Below are positions 18,077 through 27,691 of a stretch of DNA of 64,000 bases, piece after piece; positions within the stretch are counted from its first letter, which is position 1, and every line of letters begins with the position of its first letter. The stretch lies in assembly GCA_002358905.1 (NCBI GenBank), contig DEPT01000070.1, positions 1-64,000 on the forward strand, given 5' to 3'. The position numbers and the translations under genes were made by a program. The notes below the pieces were generated by a model, which did not search any database, was not told the DNA's origin, and saw only the letters and a program-made list of their open reading frames with translations. The DNA is from Akkermansiaceae bacterium UBA3385. GTDB taxonomy: Bacteria; Verrucomicrobiota; Verrucomicrobiia; Verrucomicrobiales; Akkermansiaceae.

Positions 18077-21000
18077 TCAGATATCCCAGTTGTCCAGCCA
18101 CTTAAAGGATACGATACGGAACTGGCGTCCCATGACCTTATTAGTATTAGTAAGGCCTTTACCCTTTGTACCATCGGGATTATATTCGGCATCCTGAGGA
18201 TTGTTGCTCGGATCAACGTAATCCATTGTACGCTGTACAACAGCCTCGCACCATGCCTGCGCAAGGATAGCCTTATTGGGATTACGTACGCAACCATAGG
18301 AACGCACGGTGAACGTATCATCACGCACTGTCAGAATATTGCCAAGAGAAGCCAGCACGTCACTCTGAATCAGATAACCGGGAGCAGCAGTATGCAGAGA
18401 ACCCATACTTGCCTGCGAGTTCTTATACATGTTGCCCTTTTTCTCCGGTACCTGAACCTCATTGAAATCGCGGTTAATATCGGTAGCATCAATGGCGGCC
18501 TGAAGAGCACCCTTAAGGCCGTTCTCGCCCTCCTCCAGACGACGATTGATGAAATCGGACATACTCAGGAACGGCCCACGCTTGCGAACCTGCTCCACCA
18601 TTTTCTCTGCAAGCTGACGAATTCCCTCGGATTCCAGCATACGCACCTCGCCCCATGCAGAAGCAAGACCACCGCTACTCTCACGCAATACGGCAGAGCC
18701 CTGCATCATGCTATAACCGCCCAGGCTATCCGTACTCTTATCTGTTGTAGACAGCATGAAACGAGAGAACACCACCTGGTTATCACTCTTGCCAGATTCA
18801 ACATAGGCCAATTGATCGTCCTTCCTGGTAACCAGCTTTCGCTTAGCAAGCCCCTGCAGAGCAGCAGCCCATGCCTCTACGGAGATAGAGTTCACATTGA
18901 AACCGCCATCAATCATCAAGTACTGGGCAATATGCTTCCAGCCATCCTCGGCCATAATACGCGATACAACCTGACTGTTGTCATAGGGTGTATTAACACG
19001 CTTGTAGCGAGAAACCGGGAGCTCATCTTTTCCATTAATAAAATTGTTGAAAACCGTCGCAGCATCAATCTTGCCACTACGTTCAGGCATGTCAGAAACA
19101 GAAGAGCAGAACCAGCGGTCCCACATGGAATCGTTTATCAACAAACCGTGGTCAAAGAAATCTCCGAACAGGCGACTATTGGAAGTCAGATCGCTCGATT
19201 CTGTCTCGTTCTGGAAATACGTGTACACATCCGTTGCAGGCAGGCACGGGTCAGCAAAAGCATTACCTATACCAACACCGGGCACGCCAGCCTGATACTG
19301 CATGCGGCGCAGTGCGGCCTGAGTTGCATATTGACCACTGGCGTTTGCCTTGTACCAACCGGGCTGCAGACGCATACCCGCGAAACCAGCAAGCGAGAAC
19401 GGGGGATGGACCGGAAGCTCCATCACAGAGGCAAAGGAAACCTGCTCACCTTCACTTGTTACGCCAAGGCAGCCATTGCGACCAATGTTATCCATAGGGG
19501 AGCTATCCATACCGGCACTCACGCGAAGAGCCGCCACCTGATAGGGATGATACTGGCGCATCTGATCATCCGGCTTCACCAACGCACCACCCCAGAATGC
19601 AGGGCTGGAATGCTGCCAGACCTTGGCGCGATAATCTCCCGGGAAAATTGTCGAAATGGAATTAGAACCTGCGGACTTAGGCACAATACCCACAGCACCG
19701 ATATAATAGGGGACATCTTCATCCCCCTGTGTACCATCAGAACTCCAGGTACCTTCACAGAACTGAGTCTCGCTCTCGCCCACTTCAACCGGATCATACC
19801 AACCCAGAATGAAACGCTGAGGTGTAATGCCACGCTTGTTATTGGCTGTATTACTACCATCGGCTCCACCACAGCCATTGTAGCCGGCAAACACAGTAAG
19901 ACACTCAGGGTGTTTAGGTGCAAACCACTTACCGTCCGTTCCGCCGCTATTGGGGTCACCCTTCCCCAGACGCAACTTCACAAGATACTTACCTTCAGCA
20001 ATTTCCTTATTTCCCTTATTAGAATAGAAAACAGCCTTGGTACCTGCCACGGCCTGAGGATTGTAGCTTGGGATAAAAGGATTCGCATAAGGGCGATTCT
20101 CCGCGCTACCTACTACGCGGGCCTTACTCGGGGAGAAGAACACCACCTCGCCCGGCTCAAAGATAATATCTTCGTCCTGCGCACCTTCCTTGGCGCTGAA
20201 GTACTCACCGTAGTCGCTACCATAACGCCCCTGGTCCATGAGGTAGTTTCGCCACTGATAATTGAACGTGCCGTAGTCAGCAACGCAATATGTATCAATC
20301 CACGTTGTCTTATACGGCAACGACTGAGCCCACAACTGGCGGCTTCGTATTTTCATCGGGACATTGTACGGATTCCACCACAGGAACATGGGGGCAAAAC
20401 ACATGCGCATGTCGTAGTTTCCGGAACCTCCTTCAGTCGGAGTCGTTACCAGACCGAAGTTGGACATAAATGCCAGCATAACCGGAGTTCGGGCATAACC
20501 GGCAGAATCGCCACCCAATTCCAGCATACTGCGGGTATCATAGAAAGTCTGGCCATCACTAGACCCCTGTGCACGTTCCGGATCTGCATTATATTCAAGG
20601 CTGCTATCAAAAGCAGAGCCACTCATGCGGGTATATGCCTTCCCGAGATCGCCAAGAAGACGGGCAGTAAAGTTCTGAGCATCCTTGGCCGTACCATCAG
20701 GCCAGCAGTTGTAATAAGCATGCAGATTCTGCCAGGAACCAATGGGCATATCAGCCTCCGTACCTTGCGGCACCTGCTGATTATCAGCAATGGGGCAATC
20801 CTGATTGGAACGAGCTTCAAACTCTGTTCCCTTCAGAGTCTTCTTGTTCAAGAGAAGGCAGAGGTCCTGCTTGAACCCGCCCATGCTCACATTGATGGGC
20901 AGAGAATATGACGTAGTGGTCACGTCAAAGAAGTAAGGCATACCTGCAGCCTGGGAAGAAGACCCGACCAATGGCAGAGAAGCCAGTGTAACAATGCGAG

Positions 21001-21778
21001 CCGGCTCTTCAATATCACCTGGCAGGAAATCCAGGTCACGATTATCGACAAAGCGAGGAGCAGGAGTATCCCAAGTGCGATGCAAGGCCTCATATACATC
21101 AGCAGGGTCCTTACGAGTCTGAACAGAAACCTTGGCTTTCTGGTTTTCACCGCCTATCCACCAGGCAAAACAGGCTTCATTCTTGCCGCTTGCCGGCATC
21201 TTCAGCAGGTCAGCATACACATAGTGCTGAGCAGACAGTGATTTACCCAAGGTTCCTTCGCCAACCATACAGATACGCTGCCCCGGAGCACGTGTGCACA
21301 ACTGGTCTGCAGCATTCATTGTACGGGTCGCATTTACATCGCGAGAAGAAATCAACCAGCGGCGGAACATATCCGCACGGCCACGGGAATATGTACTATT
21401 GATTTTCTCCGCTTTTCCCGTAACGCTCCGGCCATAAATCGGGCCGTCCCAGCTATTCCACACGCCAAGAAGGTGCTGTGCTTTACCGCCATCATTATCG
21501 CTGAGAATACCGGAACTGGCAGAAACGCGCTGGTCAGGGCCCAGTTCTACCTGCAATTCGCCAATGGCGGCATCCAGCCCCACCAGAGCCTGCTGACGGG
21601 CTTCTGCCTGAAGCATGGTTTGCAAGGCAATTCTATTCTGGGAAGCAGCCGTTGCCATGATGGCCACTGCAAGCATAGCCAGCAGCATCATCAGGGTGAG
21701 CGTAGCAATCAGCGCAAAGCCCTTCTTCGGGCGTTTACGCAAAGCGATGGAGAGGGATCGTGCTTGTCTCAATTTCAT
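18077..21778 (-). CDS. Giant pseudopilin-like protein resembling Verru_Chthon cassette protein A
   Basis: 1233 residues from ATG 21778. The N-terminus has a basic leader, then KKGFALIATLTLMMLLAM, a prepilin peptidase type III signal (cleavage after G). Position +5 is Ala rather than Glu, as in GspK/PilX-like tip proteins. The rest is a long soluble region with many aromatic residues and no membrane segment. Length and N-terminus fit the Verru_Chthon cassette protein A family of Verrucomicrobia, which I know by its N-terminal pattern (GFALI/V plus large body); the other cassette members are not in this window. It would be inserted in the inner membrane and perhaps assembled by a type II secretion or pilus machine. 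The start choice places the leader peptide at the very N-terminus. Confidence 0.75.
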   Translation of the reverse strand: MKLRQARSLSIALRKRPKKGFALIATLTLMMLLAMLAVAIMATAASQNRIALQTMLQAEARQQALVGLDAAIGELQVELGPDQRVSASSGILSDNDGGKAQHLLGVWNSWDGPIYGRSVTGKAEKINSTYSRGRADMFRRWLISSRDVNATRTMNAADQLCTRAPGQRICMVGEGTLGKSLSAQHYVYADLLKMPASGKNEACFAWWIGGENQKAKVSVQTRKDPADVYEALHRTWDTPAPRFVDNRDLDFLPGDIEEPARIVTLASLPLVGSSSQAAGMPYFFDVTTTSYSLPINVSMGGFKQDLCLLLNKKTLKGTEFEARSNQDCPIADNQQVPQGTEADMPIGSWQNLHAYYNCWPDGTAKDAQNFTARLLGDLGKAYTRMSGSAFDSSLEYNADPERAQGSSDGQTFYDTRSMLELGGDSAGYARTPVMLAFMSNFGLVTTPTEGGSGNYDMRMCFAPMFLWWNPYNVPMKIRSRQLWAQSLPYKTTWIDTYCVADYGTFNYQWRNYLMDQGRYGSDYGEYFSAKEGAQDEDIIFEPGEVVFFSPSKARVVGSAENRPYANPFIPSYNPQAVAGTKAVFYSNKGNKEIAEGKYLVKLRLGKGDPNSGGTDGKWFAPKHPECLTVFAGYNGCGGADGSNTANNKRGITPQRFILGWYDPVEVGESETQFCEGTWSSDGTQGDEDVPYYIGAVGIVPKSAGSNSISTIFPGDYRAKVWQHSSPAFWGGALVKPDDQMRQYHPYQVAALRVSAGMDSSPMDNIGRNGCLGVTSEGEQVSFASVMELPVHPPFSLAGFAGMRLQPGWYKANASGQYATQAALRRMQYQAGVPGVGIGNAFADPCLPATDVYTYFQNETESSDLTSNSRLFGDFFDHGLLINDSMWDRWFCSSVSDMPERSGKIDAATVFNNFINGKDELPVSRYKRVNTPYDNSQVVSRIMAEDGWKHIAQYLMIDGGFNVNSISVEAWAAALQGLAKRKLVTRKDDQLAYVESGKSDNQVVFSRFMLSTTDKSTDSLGGYSMMQGSAVLRESSGGLASAWGEVRMLESEGIRQLAEKMVEQVRKRGPFLSMSDFINRRLEEGENGLKGALQAAIDATDINRDFNEVQVPEKKGNMYKNSQASMGSLHTAAPGYLIQSDVLASLGNILTVRDDTFTVRSYGCVRNPNKAILAQAWCEAVVQRTMDYVDPSNNPQDAEYNPDGTKGKGLTNTNKVMGRQFRIVSFKWLDNWDI

Positions 21779-21802
21779 AACACAAAATGCGAGGACTCTA
21801 CT

Positions 21803-21830
21803 ACTATACACCACCCACCCGACGCGTCAA
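21803..21830 (-). promoter_or_regulatory. Promoter of the pseudopilin-like gene
   Basis: TTGACG, 16 bp, TATAGT; predicted start near 21796, giving an 18-nt leader with no Shine-Dalgarno sequence. Confidence 0.55.
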
Positions 21831-21891
21831 GCAAAAACGGATGATTCCGGCCGCCAAATTGCGCTTTCATGAGGCATGCCCAAAAACAGGA

Positions 21892-21920
21892 TTGAACGAA
21901 GCCCTTAGCTATGCTACAAT
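21892..21920 (+). promoter_or_regulatory. Promoter of the pheA-holB-yicC-gmk operon
   Basis: TTGAAC, 17 bp, TACAAT. The in-frame ATG at 21911 overlaps the -10 box; ATG 21932 lies at +6 of the predicted transcript. Confidence 0.65.
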
Positions 21921-21931
21921 TCACGCACGTT

Positions 21932-22996
21932 ATGACATTAGAGGAGCTGAGACAGCAGATTGACTACATCGATGCGCAGTTAGTGGAACTACTCAAGCAG
22001 CGAGCAGCATGTGTGCACGAAGTCGGCGAAATCAAAAAAGAAACCAAAGCTCCCACATTTGTGCCGGAGCGCGAAAGCGCCCTCATCGCGAAGCTTCTCA
22101 AGCTTAATAACGGAGTTCTCCCGGAAAAGAGTCTGTTGAGCATCTGGCGGCAGATTGTCAGCTGCTCATTCCACCTGGAGGGAAATATGCGTATCGGGTA
22201 CCTCGGTCCGGAGGGAACCTGGAGCCACCAGGCTGCATTAAGCCGATTTGGAGACAGCGTGGAGCTCGTTCCCTACGCAACCTTTGACCACATATTCTCT
22301 GCAGTAGAACGCAACGAGGTCAATTACGGTGTCATTCCGCTGGAAAACAGCACGCATGGAAATGTGGTGCAAGCCATGGATATTTTTGCACGCACCACAC
22401 TGCGCATCTGCGCCCAGGTACACCAGGGGGTGCAACATTGTCTCATGGCCAATATCCCGGCAAAAGACATCCGCACTATCTATTCTCACCCTCAGGTTCT
22501 GGGGCAATGCAGCCAGTGGATTCAGAAGAACTATCCGCACGCAGAGCAAATTCCCACAGCCAGCACTACCGTAGCAGCCCGCATGGCCGTCGATAAGGCA
22601 GATGAGGGAGCAGCCGCCCTGGGGAGTCCGCTCGCCGCACAACTGCACGGTCTCAATATCCTGGCCGAACAGGTGCAGGATGTTGCCTCCAACACCACAC
22701 GTTTTGTGGTAATCGGCACACAGACCACCAAGCCCAGCGGTCAGGACCGGACCACCATTTGCTTTACCGTACCAAACAAATCCGGCAGTCTGGTTGATGT
22801 GCTGGAACATTTCCGTTCGCATGGAATTAACATTTTCTGTCTGGATTCCCGCCCGTGCCGCGACCGTGCCTGGGAATATCTCTTCTACATTGATGTGGAC
22901 GGACACGAAGAGCAGGAACCGCTGCGAAGCTGTCTGGCTGAGCTGAAAGAAGAATGCCCGGTGCTCAAGGTGCTTGGTTCCTACCCGGAAAAATAA
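21932..22996 (+). CDS. pheA: Bifunctional chorismate mutase / prephenate dehydratase
   Basis: 354 residues. Residues 1-85 are an AroQ-type chorismate mutase helix bundle (LRQQIDYIDAQLVELLKQRA). Residues about 88-265 are prephenate dehydratase, with GYLGPEGTWSHQAA, PLENSTHGNV and the catalytic NTTRFVVIG. A C-terminal ACT domain (FTVPNKSGSLVDVLEHF, then DSRP in place of the usual ESRP) binds phenylalanine for feedback control. The enzyme makes phenylpyruvate from chorismate in the cytoplasm. It is the first gene of an operon (12 nt to holB). The start was set at 21932 because family members begin at this point and the promoter excludes the earlier ATG. Confidence 0.93.
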   Translation: MTLEELRQQIDYIDAQLVELLKQRAACVHEVGEIKKETKAPTFVPERESALIAKLLKLNNGVLPEKSLLSIWRQIVSCSFHLEGNMRIGYLGPEGTWSHQAALSRFGDSVELVPYATFDHIFSAVERNEVNYGVIPLENSTHGNVVQAMDIFARTTLRICAQVHQGVQHCLMANIPAKDIRTIYSHPQVLGQCSQWIQKNYPHAEQIPTASTTVAARMAVDKADEGAAALGSPLAAQLHGLNILAEQVQDVASNTTRFVVIGTQTTKPSGQDRTTICFTVPNKSGSLVDVLEHFRSHGINIFCLDSRPCRDRAWEYLFYIDVDGHEEQEPLRSCLAELKEECPVLKVLGSYPEK

Positions 22997-23008
22997 CACA
23001 TTACCGCC

Positions 23009-23986
23009 ATGTCTTTTAATCTGGAACAAGCCCGGCAACTTCTGCTGCACGCCAGCCGCAGCGGGCGCCTGCCTCATGCCCTTCTGCTCACCGGAACCCC
23101 GACGGCCGGCACCCACCGCCTTGCCCTGGATCTGGCGCATGAACTGAACGGCACCCGCGCCGATACCTTGGAATCCCTGCGCCACCCCATGTGCCGGGTG
23201 CTGCGCCCTGGTTCCAAAAGCCGCAAAATTCTCATTGAGGATATACGCGGAGTAGAGCCCTTTCTTGCACTGCGAGCGGATGCCGGTGAAACCAAGCTGG
23301 TCATTATTCTGGAAGCAGACCGCATGATGGAGGAAGCAGCCAATGCCTTCCTGAAAACCCTGGAAGAGCCACCTCCCCAGACAGTCATCATCCTGATTAC
23401 AGAGCAACCCAGCAGATTGCTCACCACCATCCTTTCCCGCTGCGTACGTGTACCCCTGCATGAACAGGGTAACAGTCTGCACCTCTCCGAAGCCCAACAA
23501 GCATTTCTGCCGGCGGTAGCCGCAGCACTTTCCCTCATAGGCAGCGATGTGGCAGCCCTTGCCCTGCGGGCCGATTTTCAGGCATTGCTTACAACACGCA
23601 AGGAACAAATCAGCAAGCGACTCACAGCTGCCATCAAAGCCGAAGCCAAAGCAATCGCCGAAGGTACCGATATCCGAGACTGGGAAAGCCGCCAGAAAGA
23701 TGCCACAGCAGCCCTTATCGAAACGGAATACCTGGCCGAGCGTGAACAGATGCTGGAGCTTCTCTCCCTCTGCCTGGGACAGGCCGTTCTTCTGGCATCC
23801 AATGCGCCGGATGTGCATCCCATCACGCCAGAAATTGCAGAACTGGCGGGCAAACGCAGCGTAGCAGACCTTCTTCTGCGCATGCGTGCGCTGGAAGCGC
23901 TGCGTACTGACCTCAATTTCAATGTAAACGAGGCACTCACCCTCGATTCTCACCTACTTAATATCATCGGTAATAACACGTTATGA
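23009..23986 (+). CDS. holB: DNA polymerase III delta-prime-like subunit
   Basis: 325 residues. The N-terminal AAA+ region is delta-prime-like: LPHALLLTGTPTAG replaces the P-loop (no GKT/S), followed by ILEADRMMEEAANAFLKTLEEPP and the SRC motif (ILSRC) that delivers the arginine finger to the neighbouring clamp-loader subunit. Delta-prime is the stator of the clamp loader that places the beta clamp on DNA. The C-terminal collar domain is divergent. It is the second gene of the operon; its TGA overlaps the yicC ATG by 4 nt, indicating translational coupling. No Shine-Dalgarno sequence precedes the ATG. Confidence 0.85.
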   Translation: MSFNLEQARQLLLHASRSGRLPHALLLTGTPTAGTHRLALDLAHELNGTRADTLESLRHPMCRVLRPGSKSRKILIEDIRGVEPFLALRADAGETKLVIILEADRMMEEAANAFLKTLEEPPPQTVIILITEQPSRLLTTILSRCVRVPLHEQGNSLHLSEAQQAFLPAVAAALSLIGSDVAALALRADFQALLTTRKEQISKRLTAAIKAEAKAIAEGTDIRDWESRQKDATAALIETEYLAEREQMLELLSLCLGQAVLLASNAPDVHPITPEIAELAGKRSVADLLLRMRALEALRTDLNFNVNEALTLDSHLLNIIGNNTL

Positions 23987-24858
23987 ACAGCATGACTGGA
24001 TTCGGAGCCGCCACGGCTCCCCTGGGTGGCTCTTCCATCCGGGTTGAAATCAGCGGAGTCAACCGCAAGCAGACAGAAATAGCCGTTGCCCTGCCCCGCG
24101 CCTGGGCCGCCCTGGAAACCAGCATTCGCGATATCGTGGCCGGTTCCGTTTCCCGTGGCCGAGTCAATGTTTCCCTTACCCTACAGCAGACACCGGGCGG
24201 CGCAGGAACTCTGAGCCTGAATCGAGACAAGCTGGCAGGGCTCACCGCCACCATTGCGGAAGCAGAGTCCGTGCTCGGAAAGGGCGTCGATACCTCTCTG
24301 GATGCCCTGCTGCGGCTCGGCATTATCTCCGAAGAAACAGAAACAGAGCTTCCGATGGAAGACGTACAGGAAGCTGCAGAACCGGCCGTTCGCGAAGCCT
24401 TGCAGGCATTCATCGACCTGCGCGCACAGGAAGGAGCCAACATGAAGCAAGACCTGCTCAAGCGTATTGATACCCTTAGAAACTTCCGGAATGAGCTGAT
24501 GAACCGGGCTGCCGGCGTCGCCACTCGCCACCGCGAAGTCCTGCTGAAGCGACTGGCTGAGAGTGGCCTTCCCTTACCCATGGATGACGAACGCATCATC
24601 AAGGAAATTGCACTCTTTGCTGATAGATGCGATGTTTCGGAAGAAATGACCCGACTGGAATCCCACCTCAACCAGTTCGTAAAAATATGTGATAAGGACG
24701 AACCCGTAGGACGAACGCTCGATTTCCTCTGCCAGGAAATTTTCCGCGAACTCAACACCACCGGCTCCAAGGCAAATGATGCAGAGCTGGCTCAGCTGGT
24801 AGTCACAGCCAAAACAGAGCTTGAAAAAATCCGTGAACAGGTACAGAACATCGAATAA
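23983..24858 (+). CDS. YicC-family endoribonuclease
   Basis: 291 residues beginning MNSMTGFGAA, the hallmark N-terminus of YicC/YloC proteins, and ending with the DUF1732-type C-terminus (RTLDFLCQEIFRELNTTGSKA, then AELAQLVVTAKTELEKIREQ). E. coli YicC is an RNase and adaptor in RNA decay. The gene overlaps the end of holB by 4 nt and is followed after 26 nt by gmk; the yicC-gmk pair is conserved in many bacteria. Confidence 0.92.
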   Translation: MNSMTGFGAATAPLGGSSIRVEISGVNRKQTEIAVALPRAWAALETSIRDIVAGSVSRGRVNVSLTLQQTPGGAGTLSLNRDKLAGLTATIAEAESVLGKGVDTSLDALLRLGIISEETETELPMEDVQEAAEPAVREALQAFIDLRAQEGANMKQDLLKRIDTLRNFRNELMNRAAGVATRHREVLLKRLAESGLPLPMDDERIIKEIALFADRCDVSEEMTRLESHLNQFVKICDKDEPVGRTLDFLCQEIFRELNTTGSKANDAELAQLVVTAKTELEKIREQVQNIE

Positions 24859-24884
24859 TTCACCCCTCACATTCTACAGAACCC

Positions 24885-25463
24885 ATGCTTGGCACACTTC
24901 TCATCGTATCCGGCCCCTCCGGCAGTGGTAAGACAACCCTTTGCCGCCGTGCAGAAAAAGACGGGCTCACTGCATACTCCATATCCTGCACCACTCGCCA
25001 GCCCCGCCCAGGTGAGCAAGATGGCGTAGACTACCACTTCCTTACTCCTGAAACCTTTGCAGCCAAAGTTGCAGCGGGCGAATTCCTGGAACACGCCACC
25101 GTTCACGGCAATAGCTACGGTACCCTCAAGAGTGATATCATTGACCTGCTGCAAGCCGGCAAAAACGTGGTGATGGATATCGATGTGCAAGGAGCCGCCA
25201 GCATCCGCGCCTGTGACGATGACATCATTCGCCGCGCCTATGCCGATGTATACATCCATGTACCCTCGGACGAATTGGAGGCACGACTCCGCGGCCGCCA
25301 GACAGATGCCGAGGATGTCATTCAGCTGAGACTGCACAATGCCGCAGAAGAAGACGCGCGCATGAAAGAATACCAGTTCTGCCTGGTCTCCGCTGATCGA
25401 GAAAGCGACTACTCCCGCTTTACTGCTCTGCTCACCACTCTGGGTATGCGCACAACATTGTAA
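24885..25463 (+). CDS. gmk: Guanylate kinase
   Basis: 192 residues. P-loop VSGPSGSGKTTL at the N-terminus, the GMP-binding SCTTRQPRPGEQDGVDYHF, the FLEHATVHGNSYGT block and VVMDIDVQGA are all present. Guanylate kinase converts GMP or dGMP to the diphosphate with ATP. It is the last gene of the pheA operon and ends before a strong terminator. Confidence 0.95.
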   Translation: MLGTLLIVSGPSGSGKTTLCRRAEKDGLTAYSISCTTRQPRPGEQDGVDYHFLTPETFAAKVAAGEFLEHATVHGNSYGTLKSDIIDLLQAGKNVVMDIDVQGAASIRACDDDIIRRAYADVYIHVPSDELEARLRGRQTDAEDVIQLRLHNAAEEDARMKEYQFCLVSADRESDYSRFTALLTTLGMRTTL

Positions 25464-25481
25464 ATATTCAGGATAAACATT

Positions 25482-25528
25482 AAAATGCATCATGCCGACT
25501 GTTTACACCAGTCGGCATGATGCATTTT
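25482..25528. terminator. Strong bidirectional terminator between gmk and the thioredoxin-like gene
   Basis: Perfect 19-bp inverted repeat (25482-25500 and 25510-25528) with a 9-nt loop; ends in TTTT on both strands. It serves convergent transcription units. Confidence 0.85.
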
Positions 25529-25575
25529 GACGACCAAAGAAAAACCTGTGCCCTCTGAGGCACAGGCTGAAAAAC

Positions 25576-26142
25576 TTATTTCTTCTTCTTGGAGGCCTTC
25601 TCGGGCTTCTTCTTCATTTCCGTCTTCCAATCCAGCACCTTGGAGCCGGCAGCCACAGAAATAAGCTCGCCCTTGGCATTCATATAAAAGCACCACGGAA
25701 TACCAGGAATGTCCGGTTTATTCTCGATGTTAAACTTCTTGGCGAGCACACCGGGCATATCAGTCTTGTAATGCTCGATGTACTTCTTAGCAGCCTCCTC
25801 ATCCTGGTCATAACCAAGCAGCACCAGGCTCACTGACTTGTTTTTCTTGATATTCTTTTCATATTCCTTCACAATCTGGGGCATCAGCGCACGGCAGGGG
25901 CCACACCAGGAGGCGGAACAGATAAAAATATACACCTTGGCGCGGGGCAGCGCCTCCGTCTCAGTGAAATATCCGGCCTCGGCCAGAGCAGCAGCTACAG
26001 GAGACAGATTGCCGGATTTCTTCTTTTTCTTTTTGGATTCCTTTTTCGTAATGGCAGGTTCATCGGTCTCGGCCATTACCTGGGGCACAGACCATGTGCA
26101 GACACCCAGCAACACTGCTAATGTAGTCAATATGTGCTTCAT
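25576..26142 (-). CDS. Exported thioredoxin-like (TlpA/ResA-type) protein
   Basis: 188 residues from ATG 26142. Signal peptide MKHILTTLAVLLGVCTWSVP cleaved near VMA. A thioredoxin fold follows with the redox motif SASWCGPCRALMP and a cis-Pro loop (DIPGIPWCFY). Two unusual lysine runs flank the domain: KKESKKKKKKSG after the signal peptide and EKASKKKK at the C-terminus. Periplasmic thioredoxins of this type reduce or transfer electrons to disulfides in cytochrome maturation or envelope proteins; the target here is unknown. An earlier in-frame start at 26226 is upstream of the promoter. Confidence 0.85.
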   Translation of the reverse strand: MKHILTTLAVLLGVCTWSVPQVMAETDEPAITKKESKKKKKKSGNLSPVAAALAEAGYFTETEALPRAKVYIFICSASWCGPCRALMPQIVKEYEKNIKKNKSVSLVLLGYDQDEEAAKKYIEHYKTDMPGVLAKKFNIENKPDIPGIPWCFYMNAKGELISVAAGSKVLDWKTEMKKKPEKASKKKK

Positions 26143-26151
26143 ACGTGGTGC

Positions 26152-26180
26152 ATCATACCATATAGCATACTCTAAGTCAA
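26152..26180 (-). promoter_or_regulatory. Promoter of the thioredoxin-like gene
   Basis: TTGACT, 17 bp, TATGAT; predicted start 26145, ATG at +4. Confidence 0.65.
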
Positions 26181-26248
26181 CACGCTTATTCTGTATAGCC
26201 TTCGGCCCGTAAGCCGACAGCATCACAGGTTTTCAACTCTCCCCCATC

Positions 26249-26959
26249 TCAAAACGCCGTAATGCTCAGAGATATTAATTTCAAAACGACACCCAACAGT
26301 AGAGGCGAGAAAGAAAAGGCAATGGAGCGTTTCCAGCTTTTCTCCTGCAGGTAGTGCATAACAAGCACAAAAGCCAGCATCCAGATTATAACGTTCAGGA
26401 TGGCTACCAGCACGATGGAATCAAGCATCCCCAGACCGAACAGGAGCGGAATGTACCTCGCCACATTGGAAATGACCAGGCTCTGGCAAGCCTCGATGAT
26501 GGCCGCTGCCAGCAGTCCCTGCTTTGCGGAAAGCGGACGCGCACACAGCCACACAAAGAGCCAGGTCATGAGAATCTGCCCTGGTGCGCCTTGAAACAGC
26601 TGCAGCAGCAGTTCTACAGAGAAACCATGAATATACAGCACATACAGCACAAACAAAGGAGCATGAACAAGGGCATAGACACCGCAGCTCCGGAGGGTTC
26701 GCTGCCAGGGACATTTGAGCATGAATAGCCCCAGCAGATACACCAGCAGCGCAGCAGAACAAGGAAGATGCTCACGTAGATAATACCCGACAACTCCCAT
26801 TTCCTGAGTTGCGAGGTAGATAAGATACAACAGGCCACCGTACGGAACCAATATCATGCCATACCGGGCAGCCTCACGCTTACCGGGTTTCAGCCAATAC
26901 AGCGCCACAAACATGCTAACAAGCATGATGACGGCATAAATCAATTTGAAAGGTTCCAT
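26249..26959 (-). CDS. Polytopic membrane protein, unknown
   Basis: 236 residues with about seven hydrophobic helices (for example LIYAVIMLVSMFVALYWL, SAALLVYLLGLFML, LLFGLGMLDSIVLVAILNVI). No motif I recognise. It starts 5 nt after the stop of the upstream gene at 26965 and is clearly in the same operon. Its composition is like its neighbours. Confidence 0.7.
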   Translation of the reverse strand: MEPFKLIYAVIMLVSMFVALYWLKPGKREAARYGMILVPYGGLLYLIYLATQEMGVVGYYLREHLPCSAALLVYLLGLFMLKCPWQRTLRSCGVYALVHAPLFVLYVLYIHGFSVELLLQLFQGAPGQILMTWLFVWLCARPLSAKQGLLAAAIIEACQSLVISNVARYIPLLFGLGMLDSIVLVAILNVIIWMLAFVLVMHYLQEKSWKRSIAFSFSPLLLGVVLKLISLSITAF

Positions 26960-26964
26960 GTGCT

Positions 26965-27606
26965 TTATTCTTCTGTATATTCAACAAGCCAGGCCTTGAA
27001 ATCATCCGGTTTCTGGAGAACGGTGGTAAGGAAGGCATCCTCGAAATCGGCCTTGTGGACGCTCGGATACAGGGTCAGGATGCCCTGCTGATAAATCGCC
27101 ACGCCGTGAGCCTGCATTTTCCGGAAATTCGCAGGTATCTCCACTGACTCGCGGCGGCAGATACCTTCCACCTGTCTGTCCGTCAGCGTCCAGTCTGAAC
27201 GCAACCAGAACAAGGCAATCCATGTCTCACCATCGAGTTTCTGAATCCGGATATCGGCAAAGGAACCACTGTTCCAGGAGAGATACTCCTTCTCTGCCAC
27301 GGCTTCATCCGTAGCCTTGGCAAGTGCCTTGAAATTGCCGGCCAACATATCAAAGGGCAATTCGGTGCGGATGCGGGCGGACTTGCTCCATTCCTTCTTC
27401 TCCTTGCCTGCGTTCCGGCTGCGCTTCAGCTCAGCCTTTCCATCGCGCCGAAGCAGCCAAACCGATGCCAGCATGAATGTCGGCCCCAGAATAAACATCA
27501 ACACCTGCCGGAAATCGAACCCGGACTCAGCAAACCACCAGCATGCCCCCACCGTGAGAGCCAGGCCCACAGCGCCATATAACAGATATTCAGCAATTAC
27601 CTTCAC
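26965..27606 (-). CDS. Membrane-anchored protein of unknown function
   Basis: 213 residues from GTG 27606. Two hydrophobic helices at the N-terminus (LLYGAVGLALTVGACWWF and FRQVLMFILGPTFMLASVWLL) are followed by a basic loop and a soluble domain of about 130 residues. A GTG further upstream (27624) is in frame, but it falls at the -10 element, so 27606 is preferred. It is the first gene of a two-gene operon with the polytopic protein downstream. Not recognised. Confidence 0.65.
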   Translation of the reverse strand: MKVIAEYLLYGAVGLALTVGACWWFAESGFDFRQVLMFILGPTFMLASVWLLRRDGKAELKRSRNAGKEKKEWSKSARIRTELPFDMLAGNFKALAKATDEAVAEKEYLSWNSGSFADIRIQKLDGETWIALFWLRSDWTLTDRQVEGICRRESVEIPANFRKMQAHGVAIYQQGILTLYPSVHKADFEDAFLTTVLQKPDDFKAWLVEYTEE

Positions 27607-27614
27607 AACGTGCG

Positions 27615-27643
27615 ATTCTATCACAGCAGATGCAGAATTTCAA
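27615..27643 (-). promoter_or_regulatory. Promoter of the two-gene membrane-protein operon
   Basis: TTGAAA, 17 bp, TAGAAT; predicted start 27608, GTG 27606 at +3. Confidence 0.6.
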
Positions 27644-27691
27644 CAAAAAAAACACCCATATAACCCACTCAACATAAAGAAACAAAAGCAA

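Noticed and set aside
17942..20911. Long open frame (989 codons) on the plus strand
   Set aside because: It lies opposite the pseudopilin-like gene, which has a signal, promoter and terminator. Its translation has no domain and is rich in His, Cys and Arg, as expected for an antisense frame.
22238..23953. 571-codon open frame on the minus strand
   Set aside because: Antisense to pheA and holB, both clearly recognised; composition Gly/Cys/His-rich without motifs.
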